Positions 1 through 9,867 of a stretch of 64,000 bases of DNA are shown here, piece by piece. The first letter of the stretch is position 1; the number at the start of each line of letters is the position of its first letter. The notes under the pieces are model-generated. The model was not told where the DNA came from. It saw only the letters and a program-made list of their open reading frames with translations, and made no database searches. Origin of the DNA: Daphnia carinata (Eukaryota > Arthropoda > Branchiopoda > Diplostraca > Daphniidae); assembly GCF_022539665.2 (NCBI RefSeq), contig NC_081333.1:5268971-5332970 (forward strand), read 5' to 3'. Made by a program: the position numbers and the translations under genes.

Positions 1-560
1 TTCAGTTCCCTTTTTATCAGAGCCCGATCCTCAAGTAACTCTTCCCGCGTACCTAGTGGGGAGTCAGCCCTTGACGAAGCCCGTAAAGGCTCTTGTCGTC
101 TTATCGGACTATCCTCTAGGCCGGGCAGGCTGTCTTCTATCGTTCTCTCCACGATTGACCTTATTTCTGCTCTCACTCCCTCCACGATCTCCGGGATTTG
201 TTCCTTCATCGAAAAGCTTTCTTTCGCTTGCTCGATTAATTTCGCTGCAGAGTTCAACGCTTTATTACTTCTCCCGTCTATTTCTTTCACCAATTCTGAT
301 ATTGCCGCCAATCTTCCCTCTAAATCCTCCATGTCTTTTATCTTTTTCTCTATTGCCTTCATTTTTATTCCCATGTCTGTTATAAACTTTTCGATTGTTT
401 TCTCCGCGACCTCCACTCTCTTGTGTAGCATAGAGTGATACCCGTCGCCTGCCTTGTATATTTTTTCTACTTTCTCCTCGACGATCGACAATCTTTCGTC
501 GATAGTCGTCTCCTCTGGGTCCGTGACCGCTTGTCTCGTTCTCCTTGACGGAACTGACAT
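1..560 (-). CDS. Coiled-coil, gag-like ORF (partial, runs off left edge)
   Basis: An uninterrupted minus-strand frame starts at an ATG at 560-558 and stays open to the window edge (186 codons, no stop). The product is hydrophilic and heptad-rich. It begins MSVPSRRTRQ, followed by about 130 residues rich in E, K, I and V with the look of a long coiled coil, then a Ser/Arg-rich stretch (SRADSPLGTREE). No zinc knuckle or enzyme motif is visible in the part present. It lies 96 bases downstream of another minus-strand ORF (657-1514) in the same direction, so the pair may be consecutive ORFs of one element. A structural, gag-type role is an inference from composition and from the repeat-rich neighbourhood. 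It could equally be an unknown host coiled-coil exon. Confidence 0.5.
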   Translation of the reverse strand, partial: MSVPSRRTRQAVTDPEETTIDERLSIVEEKVEKIYKAGDGYHSMLHKRVEVAEKTIEKFITDMGIKMKAIEKKIKDMEDLEGRLAAISELVKEIDGRSNKALNSAAKLIEQAKESFSMKEQIPEIVEGVRAEIRSIVERTIEDSLPGLEDSPIRRQEPLRASSRADSPLGTREELLEDRALIKREL

Positions 561-656
561 TTTTTTTTTTGATAGTGATAGAGTTTTTTTTTTTTTTTTT
601 GATAGTAGTAGAGATAGTTTTATTCCCGATAACAAATTATAACAGTACAACAAATA

Positions 657-1514
657 TTAAACAAGCACTGGGGACTTAAGGATTTCGTCCTCGGAGGATG
701 AAGCTATCCCTGTTTTTGCCAGTCGCTTAGATAGTTGCCTGCTCAGCCTTTCTTCGGGTGAAGACTTCTTCCAACTTTTTGGTATCCCTGATGTGGACCT
801 CGCTTTCTTCGCTGGCTCTTTTGAAGGTCCAGCGGCGAGGTCACTTATTTCTTGGCTCAGCACCGTGGGGGTCGGTGGAGGGACCGGTACTTGAAATGTG
901 GCGGGCGGCAACTCTTTGACACCGCGCGCTCTTTCCAATAACTGCTCCCTTCTCTGAAGCTCTTCCTTATCGCGTCTCAGCTTACTTGTCTCCAGCAGGA
1001 ATCTGGCGTGTTCCTCGGCCCGTTCTGCTGCCTTTTGTGCCGCTGCTATTGCCGAGGAGTGTGACTCCTTAACTTTGGTGAGGGCAGCTAGCTGTTCCCT
1101 CTCCTGTTCGTTTAAGAACTGGGCTGGCGAGTCCAAAGTCGGAGCGGTCGGTCGTGTGTAAGGGTTTGGCCGACTCTTTTTCTCCACGGATCTCTTGGCA
1201 CGTTGTTCAGGGAACGGCTCCGGGATGCGAAGTCTCCTGAACACACCTTTCGGGATGGTCTGTTCTAACTCTTTCCAGAGTTCGTAAGCACGAGCCTCTG
1301 AGTCTAGGAGTTGTTGGAATCTTGCGTACACCGCCTGCTGGTGCTGCTGATGTATGCTGTCCGACACTGTTATGGAATGTACGGACGTTTCTGTTATTAT
1401 TTTTTGTTCGAAGGACCAATTTGAGATATGCCCCTTGGCCGGGCGATTCTCAATGCCGGAGTCTGCCGGCTCAGCGTAAAGTAGTGGTGTTGGGTCCTCT
1501 GAGACCCAATGCAA
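657..1514 (-). CDS. Charged coiled-coil ORF of probable mobile element
   Basis: A long minus-strand frame of about 285 codons ends at TAA (657-659). It contains no methionine codon. The frame reaches back to two TAG codons near 1550, so translation would need a spliced-in start, a non-AUG start or a frameshift. Residues 40-75 and 130-205 are heptad-like and very rich in A, E, R and Q. The middle is basic and Pro-rich (SVEKKSRPNPYTRPTAP), a VPVPPPTPT stretch follows, and the C-terminus is Ser/Lys-rich. I recognise no family. The arrangement (regulatory region on the right, this ORF, then a second coiled-coil ORF at 1-560) resembles the two-ORF front of a retroelement read right to left. The function is unknown. 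Confidence 0.4.
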   Translation of the reverse strand: MHWVSEDPTPLLYAEPADSGIENRPAKGHISNWSFEQKIITETSVHSITVSDSIHQQHQQAVYARFQQLLDSEARAYELWKELEQTIPKGVFRRLRIPEPFPEQRAKRSVEKKSRPNPYTRPTAPTLDSPAQFLNEQEREQLAALTKVKESHSSAIAAAQKAAERAEEHARFLLETSKLRRDKEELQRREQLLERARGVKELPPATFQVPVPPPTPTVLSQEISDLAAGPSKEPAKKARSTSGIPKSWKKSSPEERLSRQLSKRLAKTGIASSSEDEILKSPVLV

Positions 1515-2000
1515 TAGCCGCGATACGTCTGGGCAGCCGGTTGGGGCACCGTGCTACTATGACTTGGCGGACTGGACCGCAACGACGCCCGACAATGGTT
1601 CAGGAGGCCAACGACCTCAAAAACGATGCCGAGACGGGGCGCGGCCAATATGACGGACACGAATAACAAAACGCTAGATTACTTGCGATCCTTGGCGTCG
1701 AGTGCCCCCGGGTCGAATGGATCTTCAAGTGAAGCGACGGCAAAAACAGGATTCAAGCCGGATGAGAGTTGCTGCAAAGCAGCTTCGTTGTAGCCGTCGA
1801 GAAAAAGAGCCGGGCAGAACGAAGAGGGTTGGCGGGCGGAAGCAGCTTATCACGGCCGGGCAGAAGTTGACGGCCAGTTGCGACGGGCAGCAACACAAGT
1901 GATAATAAGCGAAACTTGATAGTAATTACCAGTAGAAATGAAGAGCCGACTCCGGGGGCTTCGGTGAAACTCGTGTGTATTATACTCGGCCAAAACCGGC

Positions 2001-2010
2001 CTTTATATAC
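2001..2010 (-). promoter_or_regulatory. TATA-like box upstream of the minus-strand ORFs
   Basis: Read on the minus strand this is GTATATAAAG, about 490 bases upstream of the 657-1514 ORF, with a GC-rich leader following. It would suit a promoter or LTR for the two minus-strand ORFs. No transcription-start evidence can be read. Confidence 0.35.
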
Positions 2011-2190
2011 TCAATTTACAAAACACCGTTGACTGATATATATAATAGCACGAACATGAATATCAACGCTGGAGTAGATGTCACCGTTGTTCCGTCACCC
2101 TTTTCAGCCTCAGGAACTGCCGCTGACCTCCAACCTCCAACTCTCCTTGGCCGACCCTCTGTCGGTTACTCCTCCGGCACCAACCTCTTC

Positions 2191-2264
2191 CCTCTGGGCT
2201 AAAACTGGCTCCAGTCACGATGGGTTTTAAATATTTATTTCCTCTGGGCTAAAACTGGCTCCAG
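2191..2264. repeat. 24-bp exact direct repeat, 50-base period
   Basis: The 24 bases at 2191-2214 recur without change at 2241-2264 (both begin CCTCTGGGCT and end GGCTCCAG). They are separated by 26 different bases. Exact paired repeats like this, upstream of a TATA-like element, are typical of an LTR U3 region or other enhancer-like DNA. That role is inferred. Confidence 0.6.
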
Positions 2265-2631
2265 AGCGGGCGTCTTTAATATTCATTTCTGCCTTTGCTC
2301 GACAGAGACCGCCCTACATAGCTGTAAACTACGTAAGGTTATTTCAATATTATAGTCAAACGTCTCCAACTTCTATCGTCGGGACTTATAGCATCAAGTC
2401 CCGCTTACATTCCATCTATTACCGTCTACCGGTCTTTCTCGTACCGTCACCGGGAACTTCTTGGTTAGTTCCCGCTTCACGATGGACTTACCCCGGCAAC
2501 CGACTCTCTGGTTCCGAGTGCCCCGCATCTCCGCTTCTACTCGTCTATCTCTTCACCGTCCCCTTGGACAGTGTTGGACGTCGGATTTTCCGACAATGTG
2601 ATGTCAGAGCATCAAGATAATCAAGGGTCAC

Positions 2632-3111
2632 ATGTTTTCATGGTTCGACAAATTGAAAATAATAGGCCTTTCAGCGATTGGATTTCTGCTATTCCTCGTA
2701 TGTTTACGAATCTTCATCATTTGCAACCCCATATCGAAGATTAAAAAACATATCCGCCGAAACCGGAAGTTAACAAGTAGATACGATGATGACATAGAGG
2801 AAGACCACGAACTGGCATCAATGATACCGGCACGAGAAACAAATTATCATTCAGAAATAGCCATTGAACAACCGTTCGTAAGAACACCCGCCCCTACACA
2901 ACTGACGATGGAAAGACAAGGTCAAGTGCGCCCTCCACGACCAAGCGCTCCAAATTCATTAATCTACCCATCTATCGAAGAAGCCGACACACCCAAAAGA
3001 TGCACAGGAAAACACACAACATGTACTTACGTAGTAGGGTATGGCATGGTTTGGGAAGACCTATGTCGTTGCATGTCAGAAACAGACAACAGTAATTCAG
3101 CCAAAAAGTAA
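2632..3111 (+). CDS. Membrane-anchored ORF resembling the tail of a retroelement Env
   Basis: An ATG-initiated 159-codon ORF. Residues about 8-32 form one strong hydrophobic helix (IIGLSAIGFLLFLVCLRIFI) flanked by FSWFDKLK and a basic KIKKHIRRNRK. This looks like a single transmembrane anchor with a positive-inside cytoplasmic side. The remaining ~120 residues are a polar, Pro-rich tail ending in a Cys cluster (CTGKHTTCTY, DLCRC). This arrangement of a Trp-bearing juxtamembrane segment, one anchor and a long tail is what remains at the C-terminus of Env or fusion-type glycoproteins of errantivirus-like retroelements. The frame upstream closes at TGA (2599-2601), so any ectodomain is lost or out of frame. 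It could instead be a small unrelated single-pass protein. An ankyrin ORF follows downstream on the same strand. Confidence 0.4.
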   Translation: MFSWFDKLKIIGLSAIGFLLFLVCLRIFIICNPISKIKKHIRRNRKLTSRYDDDIEEDHELASMIPARETNYHSEIAIEQPFVRTPAPTQLTMERQGQVRPPRPSAPNSLIYPSIEEADTPKRCTGKHTTCTYVVGYGMVWEDLCRCMSETDNSNSAKK

Positions 3112-3506
3112 AAGTCCTAAGGTCATCGAAATTAAAAGTAGCCACTAAACATAGCCCTTGACAATTTAATTAATTACATAATAAATTAGCAGCCCCAGCG
3201 AATAACACTTACCAGCATTTAAAAACTTCAACAATTAAGTTGATTCTTATTTTTTTCCTTACCATTGTGCCTTACTCCAAACTTTATAGTAAAAAAAACA
3301 TAGAAACAAACTCAAATAACAATTTTGTATTCCCAACTAACACATTATCTACAAAATTAAAAGCAAAAACAAAACAATAAACTTAAAAAACTTTATGATA
3401 GACAAAACAAACAAACACACAAACTCGAATAATTTTTAAACCAAAACACCTTAACTACAAAATAACAAACAAACACAAATAATAACACAAACAGAGGAAA
3501 ATATAA

Positions 3507-4041
3507 TCATTCGTCCACGGAATCACGTTCGGGAAGAGGATCACCATAGAGTAGATAATTGTAAATCTGGGCAACATGTGTTATCGCCAACCGATCTTCA
3601 TGTTCTTCTTGGAGCTACTCCCGCATCAACCGAGAAGACGTTGGAGTAGGGTGATAAATATCATCACCAGACTCCAGGCCACCAAAGAAACCGGGCGAAC
3701 CTCAAAGGATAGACATCGCGATAAAGTGCGTACCCAAGATGGTTGCTGAAAGAAATCAGATTATTACTCCAACGAACAAAAAAAAAAAAAAAAAAAAAAA
3801 CACAAACTTACAGATAACAATAATCATTAATCCAAGGGCGCTTATACCCGAAATCACGTGGTGGAGCATCCGGCATATCAAAGGCCATTCGAAAAATGCT
3901 GAGGAAAAAGCTCTGATCTTCCGTACGGAACCTCCGAAAAAGGCTTTCGGGAGAAGAAAAAATGGAACGATCAACACACCACAGTGCTATATCAACCAGA
4001 GAGCGATACTTAAAAATATATCTATATTCGAATGAATCCAT
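3507..4041 (-). pseudogene. Two-exon gene remnant (copy 1), antisense between Env-like and ankyrin ORFs
   Basis: Exon 1 (4041-3812) starts at ATG and encodes a protein with the segments SFFLSIFRMAFDMPD and PPRDFGYKRPWINDYCY. It ends at a GT donor. A 66-base intron with a long homopolymer (3746-3811) ends in TTTCAG. Exon 2 (3745-3507) gives LGYALYRDVYPLRFARFLW, then after a one-base shift LESGDDIYHPTPTSSRLMRE, an in-frame TAG, and a tail LAITHVAQIYNYLLYGDPLP before a TGA. The same gene is recognisable at 28374-28772. In that copy the two parts of exon 2 lie in one frame, so the extra base here is a real frameshift. The family is unknown. The conserved residues and intron show it was once a functional spliced gene. 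It lies antisense to both neighbours. Confidence 0.55.
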
Positions 4042-4513
4042 CGAAAAAAAAAATTATAAAACTCAAAACAAGAGCAACAAAAAGAAACAGTAATCTCTAC
4101 GAAAGAACGAAGATAACTAACTCAAGAAGTTCAATAAAATCTCTATAAGAAGACAATGACTAAAAAAGGAATAAAGAAAGTTGGAAATATTCGTCTATTC
4201 ACTCGGCGACATATCCACAGGTCAGTGCGACAAGACGCGACGAAAAAGAATCCAACTCAACTTCAAGGGGAAGAAGAAATACATTAAAAATGCATGAAAA
4301 CCTGTTATCAAATTAAGAACACAGAAGCAAGAACACAAGAAAAGAAACAACAACCTGAAGTCCCTTGACTATGCAAGATTTTGCAAAATACGAAAACTAA
4401 ACTCTTCCCAGTGTCTCAACGACATAACTCCAACAAAGTTTCGCAAAAGCAAAAAACGCATTATAAACCAAAAGTTTATCTAAAAATAGCCCTATAACAA
4501 CATCAATAACAAA

Positions 4514-5971
4514 ATGGAAGTAATAATCAAACACCAGGAGACGAAGAGGGTATACGAGCTAATTACTATTAGCGATACCAAAAATGAGGATACGCAACAG
4601 GACTGCAAAGCAAAAGAAAGTGAGGAAAGTGCAGATAGCAACACGCAATTAGTGCAGTACATGGGATGGAACGGAATAGAAACAGAAAAGAACAATTCTT
4701 ACGGAAATAAGGAAAAACGGAATGACAGCAGTGAATCAAGTGAAGATGATGGATTAACAGCGTATAGTGGAATAGAACCCGACTATGAAAGTGACTACAG
4801 TGTTGAGTTTATTGAGTTCGACAGTGACACATATCTTCAGTGTGACCCTCCTCAAGAACGAAACAAGCCAGAAAACCAACACAAGGAAACAGAAGCGTGT
4901 AAAAACTGCCGGATGAAAACGATAGCATCCATATCAGCAGACCGAGAAGAGAAAATTCATTTGCGTAGACAAGCCACGATAGACTTGGAAAACGGTAAGT
5001 TTTCATTGACGATGATGGGAGCCCCAATGCAGGTGATAAGAAGATGCATTCAAAATAAATTCAGCACGCAACAAGGTTGGCCAAGACAGAAGATGGCAAC
5101 ATTTCTAAACAAAAGATATGAGGAAGGACAAACATTACTCCACTCAAGCGTAAGAAAAAATAGGTACGACATCACAGACCTGCTACTATCCTTCGGAGCG
5201 GATCCAGAAGTATTATACCACGGAAAAACAATCGGCCATAAAGCAGCAGCCTTCAACGATTTACTGTTACTACGAATCCTGAAGCATTATAACTGCGAAT
5301 TTACAGCCCAAGACAGCAGGGGAGAAACCCCTTTGATGGTGGCAATTTCACACAAAAATGAAGAATGTGCAAAGTTAATATGGACACCAACTAACATCAA
5401 CATTACAGGACCACATGGAACAACCGTTTTGCATTATCTAGCCGAATATGGCCTGGAAGATGTGGCCATCCAAATTTGCGCAACAAGAAGTATCTACATC
5501 AACAAACAAAACGACTCAGGCACAACCGCCTTACACGTAGCAGCCGGATTCAACAGATTCGACATGATCGAAATTTTACTGTTACACGGAGCAAGCCCAA
5601 GGATAAAAGACTCCCATGGACACACGGCTGAATCACATACATGCAGTGATAGAGCTCGAGCAATATTCCAAAAATGGGATCAAAAACGTAACAGTTATTC
5701 CCAGACAAAGACTGGAAAGAAAGGACAAATACAATATCGCCGCGAGAAAAGCGAAAAAACCATCAACAAAGTTAAAATACCGGGCCTAAGAAAAAGCAAG
5801 AATAAAATAAGAAAAGAAAGAAGACAATACACTCGCAACTTGATTCAAATCGAAAAAACCCTCAACAAAGTTAAAATACCGGGCCTAAGAAAAAACAAGA
5901 ATAAAATAAGAAAAGAAAGAAGACAATACACTCGCAACTTGATTCAAATCACCTGCAATTCTTTTTCTTAA
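4514..5971 (+). CDS. Ankyrin-repeat protein with duplicated basic C-terminal tail
   Basis: An intact ATG-to-TAA ORF of 485 codons, one of the few unbroken long genes in the window. Residues 1-160 are acidic and low complexity. From about residue 195 to 380 there are four to five ankyrin repeats: GQTLLHSSVRKNRYDITDLL, GKTIGHKAAAFNDLLLLRIL, GETPLMVAISHKNEECAKLI, GTTVLHYLAEYGLEDVAIQI and GTTALHVAAGFNRFDMIEIL. The C-terminal ~95 residues are strongly basic, with a 33-residue unit present twice in tandem (NKVKIPGLRK..NKIRKERRQYTRNL). Ankyrin repeats bind proteins and the basic tail could act as a nuclear-localisation or nucleic-acid-binding region. No enzyme domain is visible. It sits downstream of an Env-tail-like ORF on the same strand, so it may be an accessory gene of a retroelement or virus-derived insert rather than a host gene. 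Confidence 0.7.
   Translation: MEVIIKHQETKRVYELITISDTKNEDTQQDCKAKESEESADSNTQLVQYMGWNGIETEKNNSYGNKEKRNDSSESSEDDGLTAYSGIEPDYESDYSVEFIEFDSDTYLQCDPPQERNKPENQHKETEACKNCRMKTIASISADREEKIHLRRQATIDLENGKFSLTMMGAPMQVIRRCIQNKFSTQQGWPRQKMATFLNKRYEEGQTLLHSSVRKNRYDITDLLLSFGADPEVLYHGKTIGHKAAAFNDLLLLRILKHYNCEFTAQDSRGETPLMVAISHKNEECAKLIWTPTNINITGPHGTTVLHYLAEYGLEDVAIQICATRSIYINKQNDSGTTALHVAAGFNRFDMIEILLLHGASPRIKDSHGHTAESHTCSDRARAIFQKWDQKRNSYSQTKTGKKGQIQYRREKSEKTINKVKIPGLRKSKNKIRKERRQYTRNLIQIEKTLNKVKIPGLRKNKNKIRKERRQYTRNLIQITCNSFS
5753..5950 (+). repeat. Two tandem 99-bp units inside the ankyrin ORF
   Basis: Unit 1 is 5753-5851 and unit 2 is 5852-5950. By eye they differ at two positions (ATC/CTC and AGC/AAC). 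The period is a multiple of three, so the reading frame is kept and the basic tail is doubled. The near identity points to a recent duplication. Confidence 0.85.
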
Positions 5972-6133
5972 AATTTTTAGGTGGAGGAACCAGTTTAGTC
6001 AACCATAGCCATCATAGCAGCAACTGTAGCCGGTGACGGGAAAAGAAAAAGAAAAAGAAATTCTTCTAAAATTTTTGGTGAAGGAACAAGTTTTATTATT
6101 CATCCATAGCAACAACTGTAGACGGTGACGAAA
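5970..6133 (+). repeat. Imperfect tandem duplication after the ankyrin ORF
   Basis: A segment beginning AAAATTTTTAGGTGGAGGAA and ending in TGTAGCCGGTGACG is followed by a shorter, diverged copy beginning AAAATTTTTGGTGAAGGAA and ending in TGTAGACGGTGACG. A (GAAAAA)n stretch separates them. No coding potential is seen. Confidence 0.55.
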
Positions 6134-6369
6134 AAAAAAGCAAATTGGTGGACCAATTCTTATTATCGACGAGGGTAAGGAATGTAACGAGCCCAAAGGC
6201 TATCCAAAGAAAACCACACCCTTTACATCCCTCAAGCGTTTCACAAGTGAAAGTGAACGTATCCCCTCCCATTTCACCTTCAATTTGTGTGTTCTTAAGT
6301 AGTATAAATACTGCATGTTTGTACCTTGAAATTCGGAATTGTTTCGGCAAATCCACTGTAATACACGAG

Positions 6370-6742
6370 GTTCGAAACTTTACAGTAGCCTTCTTTTTCT
6401 CTTTGGTAAGTGTTCGAAACATTTCATACCCCAAAATGATACTCCTCCGATATTCAGCCATTTTTAAATTTTTGTTTCTCTTATTTTACTCGTTTTATTT
6501 CTAGCTAGTTCGCAAACGTTTAGAGTCGTGAATGTGTCACCAGGAAGCCAGATCCTGAACTCGTTTTCCCAGTTTAAGACCGTGCTAAGTGGCCACACCT
6601 TTAGGCTTTTGCCTAAACCCATGCAATGTGCAAGCACACATCCAGCACTTGTACTGCTTCTGAAACATGCATTCCACATAAACTTGACACCTTCTACTTG
6701 GTGGAATTTCAGTTTTTCTGACAACTTCTGATGCACCATCAC
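6370..6742 (-). pseudogene. ATRX-like SNF2 helicase fragment, frameshifted
   Basis: The minus-strand frame gives LKFHQVEGVKFMWNACF, then GCVLAHCMGLGKSLKVW (the Walker A/motif I region of SNF2 ATPases, with GxGK) and LSTVLNWENEFRIWLPGD. After a stop and a frame change it continues WLNIGGV / SIILGYEMFRTLT. This block order and the HCMGLGK and GYEMFR words are characteristic of the ATRX/ARIP4 branch, whose proteins remodel chromatin with ATP. Only about 120 residues around the first helicase motifs survive. The frame is broken at least once near 6464 and nothing upstream or downstream of these motifs is present. I judge it a dead gene fragment, not a working remodeler. Confidence 0.7.
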
Positions 6743-6984
6743 CTGGTCTTCATTGTGAATTTGACTGTCTCTCTACAAAATCAGCTGATTACTATGGGGC
6801 AGATAAAATGAAAAAAATAGTGGTGACGCTAGAATTGAAGTCATTAGATTCATTATTATTAAAAATTCAACCTCAATTTGTGATGCTAAATTTTTGGAGT
6901 TCGCTGAACGAGAGTGTGGTACCAGCAGTTGGCTTTTTAGCAGCCGGGCTGATAGATCATAATTTTTTAAGTCTTCAAATCTGT

Positions 6985-7568
6985 CAACGAGAGTTGCTCC
7001 GATCCACCAAATCTCTATCCCGTAGATGGAACTCCAAGGGGCGCTGTTAGCAGTCCGGTTGGTGAACTACTTGCTGAAGGAGATGACGCTGCACATTTCT
7101 TCCGTGTTTTTCTGGGTGGATGCTATGACCGTACTTTGTTGGATCCACGCCAATCATCGCCGCTACAACGTCTTCGTCGCCAATAGAATTTCAGAAATCC
7201 TCGATTCAACTACCCTGCAGCAGTGGCGCCATGTTTCAGGCATCCTAAACCCGGCTGATGAATGCAGCCGTGGCCTCTGCCCGTCCGAGCTCGACCCACA
7301 TCATCGTTGGTACCGCGGACCGGAGTTTCTTGCTCTGCCACCCGAACATTGGCCAGCCCAGTTGCCGGATAGTGACTTATGCGACGCCGAAAAAGACTCT
7401 ATCGCCTGCCTAGTTGTCGTCGTTTCTAGCGGACCGCTAGACTATTTTGCCGCACGTATCGACAATCTGCACCGTTTCGTACGCATTGTCGCCTGGATTG
7501 GGAGATTTATCATCAACGCGCGAATCCTCGTAAATCGAAGACGGACCGAGCGAGAGGTAAATCCATGA
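6985..7568 (+). pseudogene. BEL/Pao retrotransposon pol fragment (RNase H-like region)
   Basis: The frame reads TRVAPIHQISIP-stop-MELQGALLAVRLVNYLL, then FFWVDAMTVLCWI, NVFVANRISEIL, QWRHVSGILNPADECSRGL and WYRGPEFL. These are the ordered motifs between reverse transcriptase and integrase in BEL/Pao polyproteins. The same words occur in the full-length element here (23.85-24.23 kb: PRLELQGAVEAL, VGNRIGKIL, WRHVLGIKNPSDVCSRGLDP). An in-frame TAG at 7023 replaces the Arg codon expected in PRLELQG. No LTRs or other pol domains flank it. It is a truncated fossil copy, clearly diverged from the 19-28 kb element. Confidence 0.85.
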
Positions 7569-8550
7569 CGCCATTTTTTGCTCGCGTTGTCTCGTTTTTT
7601 TTTCCTGATTGAAATAGATCATTTTTTTCACGAATTCGCCGTTCGTTTTCGCTTTCGTTATGATTCGTTTCTCAACTCACGTGATTTCAACTAAGATACC
7701 TCTGTCTACTAAACATTTTTTTTCCAGCCTGAGAATATTTGCCGAATGTAACCTATGTCAAGTAGATTTCTGGCAACAGAACTAATCAGTGTTTCATGAT
7801 CTACACTCTAAAAATTCAGAAAGTAAACATTAATTAATGCAGATTTAGAATAATCCTAAATACCCTTCAAGCTATTGGTTCCTGTCCAGGACGAAGATGG
7901 AACAATTTAACATGTAAATTTCCTATATGTTCAGGAGATCTTTGATCTGATTGATGAGTACTTTCTGACCATCATGCCACAGAAGTTCCTTCAGCCATGT
8001 CTCTAAACGAAAGTGTAAATTCAATACTCTTAGATTTAAACTTTTGTAGGACTATGTGTGTCAATGATAGTGTGTTCCTAAACTACACACTTACTTCAGA
8101 CTGATGTTCACTTGACTTGAGGAATTTCAATGCCAAGGCTGCCCTTGGGACAGTGGCGACGCTCTTATTCCAGCCAATAAGTTCTCTTTTTAAACTGATG
8201 CTGAACCTTTTTTCCTAAAGAAAACAAAATTTGTTATCAAATGATTTGGTAACCGCTTTATTGTAGGAGCTTGAGCTATTTTGTACAAGTGATTCATAGC
8301 CTAGAAAGATCGGACAGAAACAAAAGTAACATTCTATTGGGTTTACAAATAGTGACTATGCCACAAGGCTTTACAAATAACAATTATCAAATGAAACGAA
8401 CTGTTAAATTTACAATCCTATAGAGTTTCGGATTGAGCGGCACCCTGGAAAACGTGAGATTACCGACGATGCTTTAATATAAGATCGCTTGTAGGAGTTC
8501 TTCCCTTAGTTCCATATGTTTTCCAATGGTTGAGAAGTAAATTCTGTCGC
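7569..8550. other. No gene seen (AT-rich spacer)
   Basis: Non-coding, AT-rich DNA with short T runs. I see no coding motif, paired repeat or RNA gene in it. Confidence 0.5.
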
Positions 8551-9164
8551 TATTTTTTTTTTGTGTTTTCTGCAGACGAAGCCGATTCGCAGTGGGAATC
8601 GGTTGTCACAGAAATTTTGGACTAGTGTCCATTGCCACCACCAGGTTGTTTCGGATCGTTGTCAAGCTAGCCGTATAAGTTGTGCGTAGAGGATGCTGTT
8701 TAGACTTCGAGGTACAGTTTGGATTGGAGACGGAAGTTAACGAGGGATCACGGATGAGGAGCTGCGAGTTTGTGTTGATTTGTTGGTTAAGGCCAAGAAT
8801 ATTGATTGTGTTCCAGGTAAGATTTTATTGTGAGAGAAGTTGTTTAAGAGGGGCTTAGTATGTGGAAAAATGTTCGCAGGCTGTGAGAACATGATCTGCG
8901 TTTTCGATTTTAGGGCAGCCATGGCGACAGTGGGGCATGTGTCCATTTTCCAAATTTGCTCACATGGGCATTTAACCTGTTGTGTCCACTTCTGAGTCGG
9001 TGAAGAGCAGTGTTGATCTATCTATTTGGACGACGATGCCATTCTATGATTCCCAGCCTGGTTTTTGAGGTAACACATAGTTTCCCACATTTTTTGAGAT
9101 CGTTGAGGGTTCATGATGACCATTTGTTTTATACAGGGCTATAATTTCAAGTGTGGATAAAGAA

Positions 9165-9581
9165 TTACCTGATGGAGTTTTCAAGTGGGATATTTTCTGT
9201 GTCATTGGCGAGTTTGTCAGCCTTTTCGTTACCAGAGATGCCAACATGACTGGGGATACAGGTAAGATGAGTAATTGTGCCTGCCGCCTTAAGTCCTAAA
9301 AGCATGTTCCATACTTTGAGCAAGACTGGATTAGGTACAGCCCTTGGAGTGGCATCGATGGCTAGGAGGGCAGCCTTAGAGTCTGTGAAGATGTGTAGTT
9401 CAGTTGGGTTGGAGTCATGGAGGTAGCAGGCTTTGAGGGCTGTCAGGATGCAGTACAGTTCAGCTGTTTGGATGTTAGAACCTCTAGAGAGGTGCCAGGC
9501 TTTGTTAAGATTGATGGAGGGAAAGGTGTATGCACATGCTTTCTTGTTGGTCACTGTAGCAGGGGTCTTTCTCAAACGCAT
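9165..9581 (-). pseudogene. RNase H domain of the LINE
   Basis: Motifs: SNIQTAELYCILTALKAC (catalytic Glu helix), LHIFTDSKAALLAI (catalytic Asp) and ITHLTCIPSHVGISGNEKAD (the SHVGxxGNExAD signature with the final catalytic Asp). The domain would remove the RNA strand during element copying. It is continuous for ~139 codons but joined to broken frames on both sides. Its length and motif spacing are normal for LINE RNase H domains. Confidence 0.85.
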
Positions 9582-9867
9582 TTTTCTCTATTGTCATGAT
9601 GTCTTTGATATGCAAGGCTAGGCTGGGATTGCTTCTGGGTGGCCAAGAATTGGGGTTTGTGGCGTGAAACTGTGCGCGTTTGTACATAGGATTTTTGTTT
9701 TTTCCCCCCGAGTTTTATCAGGTATCGGGCCGCAAGCCATTTCATTCGGGTTTTAGTTGTTTCCAGTCCTAGTTCGGAGTATAGAATTTCAGTAGGAGTG
9801 GATTTTAGGGAACCCAGGATAAGCGGATGACCGAAATAGTGGATTTTTCTGGGAGGAATTCTAAGCC

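Noticed and set aside
2191-2264. Repeat pair considered as CRISPR-like
   Set aside because: Only two copies of one 24-mer in a eukaryotic context. No array and no cas genes.
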